From NCBI GenBank assembly GCA_949358305.1, contig OX442314.1:39724581-39788580 (forward strand): a stretch of 64,000 bases of DNA, read 5' to 3'. This stretch comes from Strigamia acuminata. Its lineage: Eukaryota > Arthropoda > Chilopoda > Geophilomorpha > Linotaeniidae. The notes under the pieces are model-generated. The model did no database searches. It was not told the origin of the DNA and worked only from the letters and a program-made list of their open reading frames with translations. Position 1 is the first letter of the stretch. Each line of letters begins with the position of its first letter. Position numbers and translations under genes: made by a program. Positions 23,258 through 34,500 of the stretch are shown here, one piece after another.

Positions 23258-23601
23258 TGTGTCTGTCTGTCTGATTTTGGCGAATGAACCGACGCGACGC
23301 CCGGTGATAACAATGGCGATAATGACACGCGACGTAGCATACTTCTAGCTAAACAACAATAATAATAATAATTCATTAAAAAAATAAAATGAAATAGAAT
23401 AATTAAATAAACAAACAAAATAATAAATAGATAAATAAATAAATAAATAAATAAATAAGTCGAAAATAAATAAACTAGCGGCGGGACGGGCCGAGGTCAG
23501 AGATTTTGCTCCGTTCTCGCGTCTGTCTATTCCGGGTAGAGGGAGGGAGCGAACGGGCGCGCGCCGGACATCGCTCGGAATTAAAAAACGGGTAACGGGG
23601 G
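23258..23601. other. Intergenic upstream of gene J
   Basis: AT-rich with (AAAT)n at about 23425-23460. No supported gene. The tandem array begins just to the right. Confidence 0.55.
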
Positions 23602-24563
23602 AAGACAGACAGTCGAAATTTGATTCCCCGGTCGTGGAATCGACTCCGCGACCCGTGCTTTAACGGTTAATTGGATTATCTTCGTCGTGACTTATCGGGA
23701 TAAAAATTTTATAGAAAATCGGCCGTATCGTATTTTATTTTCATCTTCCGAGGGTCTCGCGTCGTCGTTGTGGACGGGAGTCTTCCCGAACACGTTCGAC
23801 GGGCTTCGCGAATGCTTTCAGATCGGACGCGGAACTCGGGCCCGCCGCTCGGTCGAGCGGCGCCAGTACCCGCCGAGCGGCGCGGTATCCGATCAAATAA
23901 CTCCCTTGCTTCGTCACGGTCTCGGACTGGCCTTCGGGCCGGTCAAAATAACAAATAAATGAATAAATCGAAAATAGAACGCCCCCGTCCCGGCGAGACT
24001 AGGGGCGGGTGGCGTCGTTGAGCGGCGGCAGCGGCGGCGGTAGCCCCGACGACTCGCCCCGAAAATAAGCTCCCGCACCAGCATTCCTTCGTCCGTCTAA
24101 ACCTCGCAGCGCGTGCGGTCGCGTGCATTCTACTCGTGTCCGGTGTGGCGATCGGTACAGAGTAAAAAAAAGATCACCCGAAAAAGAAAGACGATTAAAG
24201 TTTTAATTCTCCGGTCGTGGAACCGACTTTGCGGTTCGTGCTTTAACCGTTAATTAGGTTATCTTCGTCGCAACTCGTCGTAATAAAAATTTCACAGAAA
24301 ATCAGCCGTTTCGTATTTTATTTTCATCTTCCGGGGGTCTCGCGCCGTCGTTGTGGACGGGAGTCTTCCCGAACACGTTCGATGGGTTTTGCCGACACTT
24401 TCAGATCGAATGCGGAACTCGGGCCCGTCGCTCGGTCGAGCGGCGCCAGTACCCGCCGAGCGGCACGGTATCCGATACCCGTCTTTTTTAAACCTCCCTT
24501 GCTTCGTCGGTCTCAGACTGGCCTTCGGGTCGGTCAAAATAAATAAATAAATAAATAAATGAA

Positions 24564-24618
<55 letters not shown>

Positions 24619-27600
24619 GTAGGTCGGGAAATAGAACGCGTTCGTCCCGGCGAATAGTGGCAGCTGGGGTCGTCGAGTGAGTGGCGGCGGCAGCGGCAAC
24701 CTCGATGACTCGCCCCGAAAATAAAGTCCCGCGTCGGCATCCCTTCGTGCGTCCTTCGTCCGTCTAATCCTCGCAGCGCGTGCGGTCGCGTGCATTCTAC
24801 TCGTGTCCGATGTAGCGACCGGTACGAGGTAAAAAAAATATCACACGAAAAAGAAAGACGATTAAAATTTTAATTCTCCGGTTGTGGAACCGACTTCGCG
24901 GTTCGTGCTTTAATCGTTAATTAGATTATCGTCGTCGCAATTTATCGGAATAAAATTTTTACGGAAAATTGACATTTCCGTATTTCATTTTCATCTTTCG
25001 GGGGTCTTGCGCCGTCATAATCGGAGCGAGTCTCGCTCGATGCGTTCGACGGACTTTGTGGGAGTTTCCAGATCGCCAGCGGAACGAGGGGCCGTGGCTC
25101 GTCCGAGCGGCGCAGTACCCGTCGAGTGGCGCGGTACCCGAGTTCTTGCATCCAACGGTGGACACATCTTTGTCGAGAGCACCTCTCGGTCTCAGACCGG
25201 CCTTCGGGCCGGTCAAAAAAAATAAACAAATAAATAAATAAATAAATAAATAAACGAGTCGGCGAATAAAGGCGGTTGGGGTCGCTGGACGGTGGCGGTG
25301 GTGGTGGCAGCGGCAACCCCGACGACTCGTCGCAAAAGATAAGCTCCCGCGCCGGCATCCGTTTGCTCGTCTAAACCTCGCAGTGCGCGTGCGGTCGCGT
25401 GCATTCTACTCGTGTCCGATGTGGCGATCGGCATAGATCACCCGAAAAAGGAAAGACGATTAAAATTTTAATTCTCCGGTCGTGGCACCGACTTTGCGGC
25501 TCGTGCTTTAACCGTTAATTAGGTTATCTTCGTCGTAATTCGTTGGAATAAAATTTTTATAGAAAATCAGCCGTTATGCATTTTATTTTCATCTTCCGGG
25601 GGTCTCGTGCCGTCGTAGTAGGCGTTAGTTTCAATCATCGCGTTCTACGGATTTTGAGGGGATCCTCAGATCGAGACCAAAGTGAGAGGGCCGTCGCCCC
25701 CGTCTCGTGCGCCGCTCGATCCCCGTTGGATGACAAGATGGCATTCGCCTCTCCCACCCGAGGATCGGTCGGTGGTGCGGTATTTATGCTTGTGCACCAA
25801 ATGGGTGGTCGACAGGTCCCCAATCGGTCTCGGGCTCAGACTGGCCTTCGGGCCGGTCAAAATAACAAATAAATGAATAAATCGGAAATAGAACGCTCCC
25901 GTCCCGGCGAGACTAGGGGCGGGTGGCGTCGTTGAGCGGCGGCAGCGGCGGCGGTAGCCCCGACGACTCGCCCCGAAAAAAGGCTCCCGCACCGGCATTT
26001 CTTCGTCCGTCTAAACCTCGCAGCGCGCGTGCGGTCGCGTGCATTCTACTCGTGTCCGGTGTGGCGATCGGTACGGGGTAAAAAAAAAATATTACACGCA
26101 AAAGGAAAGACGATTAAAATTTTAGTTCTCCGGTCGTGGAACCGACTTTGTGGTTTGCGTTTTAACCGTTAATTAGGTTATCTTCGTCGCACTTTATCGC
26201 AATAAAAATTTTATAGGAAACCCGCCGCTCCGCATTTTATTTTCACCTCCCGGGGGTCTTGCGCCGTCGTATTCGATGGCAGTCGCCTTCGGTGCGTTCA
26301 ATTGACCCCGTGAGTGCTTTCGGATCGAGACCGATGTGAGAGGTCGACATTCACGCCCCGACGATCGGTGCGGACCACTGGCATTTTTTCACCCATCCGT
26401 TTATCGGTCGTCGGTCCGATGCACGCTCCAGCCAGTGATTTTGTCGACGGGTCTCCGAGAGCGGTCTCGGTCTCAGACTGGCCTTCGGGCCGGTCAAAAT
26501 AATAAATAAATAAATAAATAAATAAATGGATCGGAAATAGGTCGCACCCGTCCCGGCGAGAATAAGGGTGGGTGGCGTCGTTGAGCGACGTCAGCGGCAG
26601 CGACGTCAGCGGCAGCGACAGCCCCGACGACTAACTCGCCCCGAAAATAAGGTCCTGCGCCGGCATCCGTTCGTTCGTTCAAACCTCGCAGCGCTCGTGC
26701 GGTCGCGTGCATTCTACTCGTGTCCGACGTGGCGATCGGTACGGAGTAAAAAAAAAAAAGATCATCAGAGAAAGGAAGACGATTAAAATTTTAATTCTCC
26801 AGTCGTGGCACCGACTTTGCGGTTCGTGCTTTAACCGTTAATTAGGTTATCTTCGTTGTGGCAGATTCGAATAAAAGTTTTACAAAATAATCGTCGTTTT
26901 ACATTTTTAAATCATTTCCCACGGACCGTGTACCGTCGCAGTCGATGCGAGTCCCGGTCATCGCATCCGATAGACATTGCGGACGTTTTTCAGATCGAGA
27001 CTGGAGTACCTGTTGAGTACCAAATGGCCGGTCGGTCGTTGGTGTGGTTCCGTCTCCTAAAATGTTCGTCGCCATTTTCTGTTGGTCGAGTCGCCTACCA
27101 TCCAATGGTCGGTCGGTGGGTCTCGGTCTCAGACTGGCCTTCGGGCCGGTCAAAATAACAAATAAATGAATAAATCGGAAATAGAACGTCCCCGTCCCGG
27201 CCAGAATAGGGGCAGGTGGTGTCGTTGAGCGGCGTCAGCGGCAGCGACAGCCCGGACGAATCGCCCCGAAAATAAGGTCCTGCGCTGGCATCCGTTTGTT
27301 CGTTCAAACCTCGCAGCGCTCGTGCGGTCGCGTGCATTCTACTCGTGTCCGACGTGGCGATCGGTACGGAGTAAAAAAAAAAAAGATCATCAGAGAAAGG
27401 AAGACGATTAAAATTTTAATTCTCCGGTCGTGGCACCGACTTTGCGGTTCGTACTTTAACCGTTAATTAGGTTATCTTCGTCGTAATTCGTTGGAATAAA
27501 AATTTTATAGAAAATGAGCCGTTTCGTATTTTATTTTCATCTTCCGGGGGTCTCGCGCCGTCGTTGTGGACGGGAGTCTTCCCGAACACGTTCGATGGGT

Positions 27601-28970
27601 TTTGCCAACACTTTCAGATCGAACTCGGGACTCGGGCCCGCCGCTCGGTCGAGCGGCGCACAGTACCCGCCGAGCGGCGCGGTATCCGATATAAAAGGAC
27701 CCTTGCTTCGCCACGGTCTCAGACTGGCCTTCGGGCCGGTCAAAATAATAAATAAATAAATAAATAAATAAGTCCGAAAATGGAACGTATCCGTCCCGAC
27801 GAATAGATGCGGTTGGGGTCGTTGAGCGACAGCGGCGGCAGCGGCAGCCCCGACGACTCGCCCCGAAAATAAGCTCCCTTACCGGCATTCCTTCGACCGT
27901 CTAAACCTCGCAGCATGCGTGCGGTCGCGTGCATTCTACTCGTGTCCGATGTGGCGATCGGTACGAGGTAAAAAAAAATATCACACGAAAAAAGAAAGAC
28001 GATTAAAATTTTAATTCTTCGGTCGTGGGACCGACTTTGCGGTCCGTGCTTTAACCGATAATTAGGTTATCTTCGTCGTAATTCGTTAGAATAAAAATTT
28101 TATAGAAAATGAGCCGTTTCGTATTTTATTTTCATCTTCCGGGGGTCTCGCGCCGTCGTTGTGGACGGGAGTCTTCCCGAACACGTTCGATGGGTTTTGC
28201 CAACACTTTCAGATCGAACTCGGGACTCGGGCCCGCCGCTCGGTCGAGCGGCGCACAGTACCCGCCGAGCGGCGCGGTATCCGATATAAAAGGACCCTTG
28301 CTTCGCCACGGTCTCAGACTGGCCTTCGGGCCGGTCAAAATAATAAATAAATAAATAAATAAATAAGTCCGAAAATGGAACGTATCCGTCCCGACGAATA
28401 GATGCGGTTGGGGTCGTTGAGCGACAGCGGCGGCAGCGGCAGCCCCGACGACTCGCCCCGAAAATAAGCTCCCTTACCGGCATTCCTTCGACCGTCTAAA
28501 CCTCGCAGCATGCGTGCGGTCGCGTGCATTCTACTCGTGTCCGATGTGGCGATCGGTACGAGGTAAAAAAAAATATCACACGAAAAAAGAAAGACGATTA
28601 AAATTTTAATTCTTCGGTCGTGGGACCGACTTTGCGGTCCGTGCTTTAACCGATAATTAGGTTATCTTCGTCGTAATTCGTTAGAATAAAAATTTTATAG
28701 AAAATGAGCCGTTTCGTATTTTATTTTCATCTTCCGGGGGTCTCGCGCCGTCGTTGTGGACGGGAGTCTTCCCGAACACGTTCGATGGGTTTTGCCAACA
28801 CTTTCAGATCGAACTCGGGACTCGGGCCCGCCGCTCGGTCGAGCGGCGCACAGTACCCGCCGAGCGGCGCGGTATTCGATACCCGTCTTTGTAAAAGCAG
28901 CCGTGCTTTTTCGGTCTCAGACTGGCCTTCGGGCCGGTCAAAATAATAAATAAATAAGTCGAGAATGGGC
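23602..28970 (+). repeat. Nine-unit tandem array with conserved ends and divergent centres
   Basis: Units are marked by CGGTCGTGG-like starts at 23629, 24212, 24879, 25477, 26131, 26800, 27425, 28020 and 28615, so spacings are 583, 667, 598, 654, 669, 625, 595 and 595 bp. Each has a conserved left part (to about GGGGGTCTCGCGCCGTCG), a centre that differs strongly in units 3-6, and a conserved right part that starts at a UUCG hairpin and ends at a poly-A-like run. Units 7 and 8 look identical. Unit 9 is cut after its hairpin. Frames are not kept between units, so I treat it as noncoding; an RNA product is possible but unproven. Confidence 0.85.
23925..28939 (+). other. UUCG-capped hairpin conserved in all nine array units
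   Basis: Positions: 23925-23944, 24516-24535, 25195-25214, 25839-25858, 26476-26495, 27132-27151, 27722-27741, 28317-28336 and 28920-28939. Typical form is GACTGGCC-TTCG-GGCCGGTC: an 8-bp stem closed by C-UUCG-G, a very stable RNA tetraloop. Unit 3 changes T to C (perfect pairing). Unit 2 changes a C to T, leaving a G-U pair. All changes keep pairing on the plus strand. An A-rich tract follows each. Confidence 0.75.
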
Positions 28971-30203
28971 CACCGCCGGCCGGTGGGGCCAATCGTCGCG
29001 GGTGGGCGGGGCAGGCAGCCAACCGTCCACCGATCGATCGATCGATTGATTGATCGACCGACCAATCAATCGGTTTTCAGATTTCGGGTTTTCACGGGTC
29101 CCAGGTTTTTCAGGTTTTTCAGATTTTTCAGATTTTTCAGATTTCAGATTTCAGATTTCAGATTTCAGATTTCACATCGAATAATGTACGGAGTCTCTTC
29201 GGTGCCATTCTCATTTTGACCGTTAAGGACAGACAGACTGCTCCTCGACCAGGACCGACTAATGCGACAACTAGACCCGTCGCTCGTCGCGCGAGCCCGC
29301 CTCATTTTTTTCGCTCGTTTATTCACGCTTAGTTTTAAGAAAAATTTTCAAATTTTACAAATGTACACGAATAAAAAGACCGTTTACTTTTCGCTCCAAT
29401 TGTTTATTCTTTATACGCCTTTACAACTCACTCTTACGAGAAGATAAATAGAAAACGAGAAAATATAATCGATCGACCACGCCGTCGGCGCCTAACCCGA
29501 ACCCGTAGTCCCCGCTTCGTTCTTCTCCTCCCCCGTCCACGGGACGGGCCGAACACCGAACACCGAGCGCCGAGCGCTGCGCGGGCACCTGGTGGCGCAA
29601 CCGGGCAACATGACGCGGCACGATTCAAAACGCCGATCATTTATTCGTTTCATTTTATTTTGTTTCGTTTCGTTTCATTTTATTGTTTCACTTTGTTTTA
29701 TTTTGTTTCATTTTTTCTTTTTAATTCGCATCGCCGAGCGTCGCGTCGCAGCGCCGTGACATCGAGGTGAACAGCGGATCAAGCTTTTCCCCGCCATTGT
29801 TGTGCCCTTCTCCTTCTTCGCGACGCACACGCGTACATATATCGGTTCGTTGGACTCCGTAGAGTGGGAAAAACAAACAAACAAACAAACAAAAAAAAAA
29901 CGAACAAACGAGTAAGTAAGGCTATCCAATCGCATTATTTCTTAAAAAAAAAAAACAAACAAACGAGAGAAGAAACGGAGCGGGCGAATAAAAACGGCGT
30001 GCCATGCGGGACAGCGTGCGTGAGCACGGAGGAGGGGGGAAACCCCGTCGATATCAAGCGACTAGATTCAACGTTGGTTTTGTGGTTACTACTCGCGGCG
30101 CTATTATTTGTCCGTCCGTTCGTCCGTTAATCGGTCTAACGAATTAACCAATTAATTGATTAAACGACCAATTCGTTTATAAGTAGGCGATTGATTGACG
30201 AAA
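28971..30203. other. Intergenic between array and gene D
   Basis: Contains (CGAT)n near 29031-29055, a minisatellite of TTTTTCAGA then TTTCAGA units at 29104-29172, T-rich (TTTCA)n-like runs near 29641-29715 and (AAAC)n near 29871-29892. No supported gene; short frames lack splice or similarity support. The copy-2 equivalent (62811-64000) runs to the window edge. Confidence 0.6.
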
Positions 30204-31505
30204 ATGGACGACGAGCAACGAGGAGTGGGCGAAGAACGGACGGGAGTGAACCCCGAGGGCGGAGGTGTCACGGAGACCCACGCGGAAACGGGCGCCGAGG
30301 AGGTGGTGCACGTTTTGTCGTCGCCGTACGGAACAGCGGGAACCGAGAGCGCGGACCCGGGCGCCAGCCAGTCGTTTCCGAGCACGTTGTCCGGATTGGA
30401 AGGTGTGCGCAAACCCCGTCCAATGTAAGTACCACGGCGCGACCGAGTTCGTGCGGGATACCATTTACATTTGTTTTCGTTTTTCGATAGACGACTCGAC
30501 AGCGACAACGACGACGACAACGACAATGGCAATGGCAACAACGGCGGTGGCGGCGACAACGGCAACGGCGGCAACGAAGCCAACGACGGCAACAGCGGCG
30601 GTGACGGGGCAACGGGGCGCGAGGTCGAAGCCATGCAAGCCAAGATCAACACCCTGGAAGTTGAACTGGAAGAATTGAGGTCGAACCTCGCCAACCACGG
30701 CGAAAGACTGGGGGCTCTCGAGGCGATGCTCCCAGTCCCTCCCAGCGGGTCGCAGTCGCAACAAACAGACTTTGGCTCCTACGACTCTGCGAAGGTGAGC
30801 AACGGCGCCCGCCCGTGTCGTCGATTCACTCGTTTTTTCTTCTTCTTCTTCTTCTTCTTCTCCTTCGTTCAGGACAAGCCCGTTCGCAGCAGGGCGGGGA
30901 TGTGTTGGCTGTGCCGCAGGAAACGCGCGAACTACGCCTACGCCTACGACGACGACGACGGCGACGGCGACGACGACGACGATGGCGGCGGATGGAAACC
31001 GGCTGGCCCACTCAGGGACATTGGCGATCACTGGCGGAGTGTGCACACCGTGGCCAAAGACTTTGAGGCGGCCAGGAAATTGCTGCGCGGCCACATCGGC
31101 ACATTCGACGGCTTTTGCCAGGTACGTATGTGTTTCCTCGCGCGGTCGCTCGGTGTCGTCGCTGAACAAATCGTATGTTTTTTTTTTTTTGTTTTTTTAC
31201 CCGACAGGAACTGTTTTCGACGACGGAGCACGCGCCCGACTGCCCTTTGTGCGACACGCAGCCGGATGACCTGAGGCAACATCTTTGGACGAAACATAAA
31301 TTTTACGTACCGATCGCGACGATAAGGTCGAGCATCGACCAAAGGGGGTGCGACGAACCGAAACTACCGGCGCCGAAACGCCCGGCGCCGCAACGTGTCT
31401 CGGATCAACCGAAACGACGAAAGGGCGAGGCAGAAAAGAAGGTGAAAGAAAAACGTTTCGGTTTATTCGTTCGTCCATTGATTATTTTAATTTTTTATTC
31501 ACTCA

Positions 31506-31540
<35 letters not shown>

Positions 31541-34500
31541 ACACACACACAGGTAGTCATCCCAGTAGAACAAAGCTACTTGGACCTGATGAAGGAAGGG
31601 TACACGAAGTGGATGTCGAACGTGCGTGACTGACTCGCGTCGAGGACTCGATCAATCTATCGATCGAATTGACTCGTTCGTTTTCTTTTTCAGGAAGCCA
31701 TCGACATGGTGCAACAACGCCCGGTGCTGGATCTCCTCTTCGGAAAGGACAAAGTCAGGGGCTTGTTTTCCATGCCCGCTTCTTTCCCTTCCCCGCGTCC
31801 CTCTCCTCTCGCTGGTACCTTTCGCATTGCCCCCGCTGCTGCAACTGCTCTTCGCACCGCCGAACAACAAGCCAAATCCGCCGCCGAGCAACGCGCCAAA
31901 TCCGCCGCCGAGCAACGCGCCAAATCCGCCGCCGAGCAACGCGCCAAATCCGCCGCCGAGCAACGCGCCAAATCCGCCGCCGAGCAACGCGCCAAATCCG
32001 CCGCCGAGCAACGCGCCAAATCCGCCGCCGAGCAACGCGCCAAATCCGCCGCCGAGCAACGCGCCAAATCCGCCGCCGAGCAACGCGCCAAATCCGCCGC
32101 CGAGCAACGCGCCAAATCCGCCGCCGAGCAACGTGCCAAACCCACCACCGAGCAACGCGCCAAATCTACTGTTGTTGCCGCTAAACACGCCGGATCCATT
32201 AAACGTGCAGACGACAATAGCAACAGCAGCAGCAGCAGCGGCGGCGACGACGACGGCGCCGAGGACAGTGGTGCCGACCTCTTCACCGGCGCCCGCCCCG
32301 ATCGTGGTGCCGGTGCCGGTGCCACCAGCAAGTCCCGAGAATACGACGTCGACCTCTCGCGCGATCCCATCACCGTACGCGGCTTCACTTTCGTGCGTAG
32401 TCGGGTACCCGGCATCCCGCTCGTCCGCGACGACGACGATGATGAGGAACGCGCTCGCCGCGAAGTCCGCAAGAAGAACCGCGCGAAGGTAGAGTGCGAA
32501 GGCCAAATGATCCGCGCACAGAGTCGCGAGATACAGCGTCGGCGAGAAAGTGAGTTCGAACTCGAACACGCCGAACACGAGCCCTCGCCCGGGCACAGTC
32601 GCGGCACCGGGTCGCGGTCGCGGTCGCGGTCGCGGTCGCAATCGCGGTCGCAGTCGCAGTCGCGGTCGCAGTCGCAGTCGCGGTCGCGGTCGCGATCGCA
32701 GTCGCGGTCGCGGTCGCAGTCGAAGGAGTCGCGATCGAAGGAGTCGCGATCGAAGGAGTCGCAGTCGCAGTCGTGGTCGCAGTCGCGGTCATCTTCTTCG
32801 CGGCCGTTTTCGCAACCGTTCTGTAGGCAGAGAATGCGCAAAATATCGGTGTAAACCGATTGAAAGCGTGAATTGGCGCTGTGCGACCCGCACAGACGTT
32901 AACGATACGACGCGTATCGTTTCGGAAATGCGCGCGGCCTAATGCCGCTTATATGCGCTAGCAAGAAGCACTAAAGGTGCTTTAAATCAAACACAATGAG
33001 TAAAACAATAAAAACGGTTTAATTAAATAGTAATACATTACAAATAGGTATCCAAACAGGTGGGAAAGCAGCTAAGTCATACACGGCTGTGTATGACGCC
33101 ATCTTGGATGAAAAAGCAATGGGTAGTGGCACCTAGTGCCGGGAATTTACATTAAGTTTGAACAAATCATTTGATAATAGGACAAATCCTAGCATAAAGT
33201 GATAAAAGTATGGAATTACATACGGGACAGCGCAAAACGAATGGTAACATCGAAATCAATTAAATAATAACAAAGATGCGCTGTATACCTAAACACAAAG
33301 GGAAAACTAGGAAATAACAAATGTATTCATCGATACAAAATGGTCTTTTGACCAACAAATCCCCTCTTCGATGGAAATATTTATCAGGGGACAAGATGAA
33401 CGTAAACTGGAATTACAGTTGATAATCGTTGAGAAAAAAAAGATGATAAAGTCGAACCATCGGGCCGGGTACTGTCGTGGTTATCACTTAACTAAGCTCG
33501 GTATTCCCACAGAAACCCGATGATCCTCGAAGTCGGGTGAAAAGAAACTAGGAATGTCACGATAAGTTTATGCTCGGAAGATCTTCGAAATCAATGATCG
33601 TAAACGTTCCGAAGATAGCCACTTTGTGAATATGTCGGCGGTATTAGCTTCGCCGGCTACCTTTCGAAGATCGAAGACTCCCGCAGTAAACCACTCCCTG
33701 AGCCAGTGAAACTTCACGCGAATATGCTTCGTCTTCGCGTTCTCGATATCATTAGATGTGAATTGAATCGAGGCCAGGGCGTCCGAATACACGATAGGTC
33801 GGGATAGACGATTGAGAATCGGGAATTCGGTGTACACGCTGTCGAGCCAGAAAATCTCCTTCACGCACTCAACCAGGGCGATAAATTCAGCTTCCATGGT
33901 TGAGCACGCTACGGTCGACTGTTTGCGACAGGACCAGCCAATAGGGACATTTCCAACGTATACGATGTATCCTCCGAAGCTCAATGATGTCTCCGGATCG
34001 CTTGCCCACGACGCGTCGGTAAATGCAGATAGTTGACTAGAAGAGCAACCGGATAACTCGATGCAAAGCTCCGCAGTGTTTGCCACGTACTGCAGAACCT
34101 GTAACAGGGCGCGGATGTGGGTTCGATTATAGCACGTGTTGTACTGTGCCAAAGCGATGACGGAATAGAGTATGTCGGGACGAGTTCTCGATGCCAAAAA
34201 CAGAAGTGAACCGATTAGAGATCGGTATGGAAAATCTTCCAAGTTTTCGGTCGATCCTCTAACGAGTGTCGTTCCCGGGGTCACTGGTGTCTTGACGAGA
34301 TTATTGGTCGACGCCCCGAATTTCTTAACCAGTTTGGCGATATAAGCACGTTGCGTTATGAACGTGCGTCCGGCGTCGCGGATAAACTCGACGCCTAATA
34401 ACTTCGTGATTGGACCGAGGTTGACTATATCGAATTTCGAAGAGATGAGACGGATTAGCTGATTAAAAACGCTGTCGGACGCGTAAAACACGACGATATC

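Larger units (their letters stand above)
17488..26910. other. 9,423-bp segment absent from copy 2
   Basis: Present only in copy 1; at 61345|61346 the flanks are joined directly. TTAA lies at the left edge (17484-17487) and just inside the right edge (26907-26910), so the junction shows 4-bp microhomology. The segment contains FB2, gene J and most of the first six array units. Confidence 0.93.

Noticed and set aside
23687-28946. Conserved peptides in the array (such as LRLAFGPVK or MHATARALRGL)
   Set aside because: Frames shift between units and the conserved part is the nucleotide hairpin; no start or splice logic is shared.
29421-29640. Two overlapping Arg-rich minus-strand frames
   Set aside because: No splice sites, conservation signal or domain; composition follows local GC-rich sequence.
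31857-32166. CRISPR-like array
   Set aside because: The 24-bp repeats are contiguous with no spacers, are coding, and the sequence is eukaryotic.
31626-32492. Pro-rich (PPPSNAPN)n and Gly-rich reading frames over the 24-bp repeat
   Set aside because: They are other frames of gene D exon 6; only the KSAAEQRA frame fits both splice junctions.
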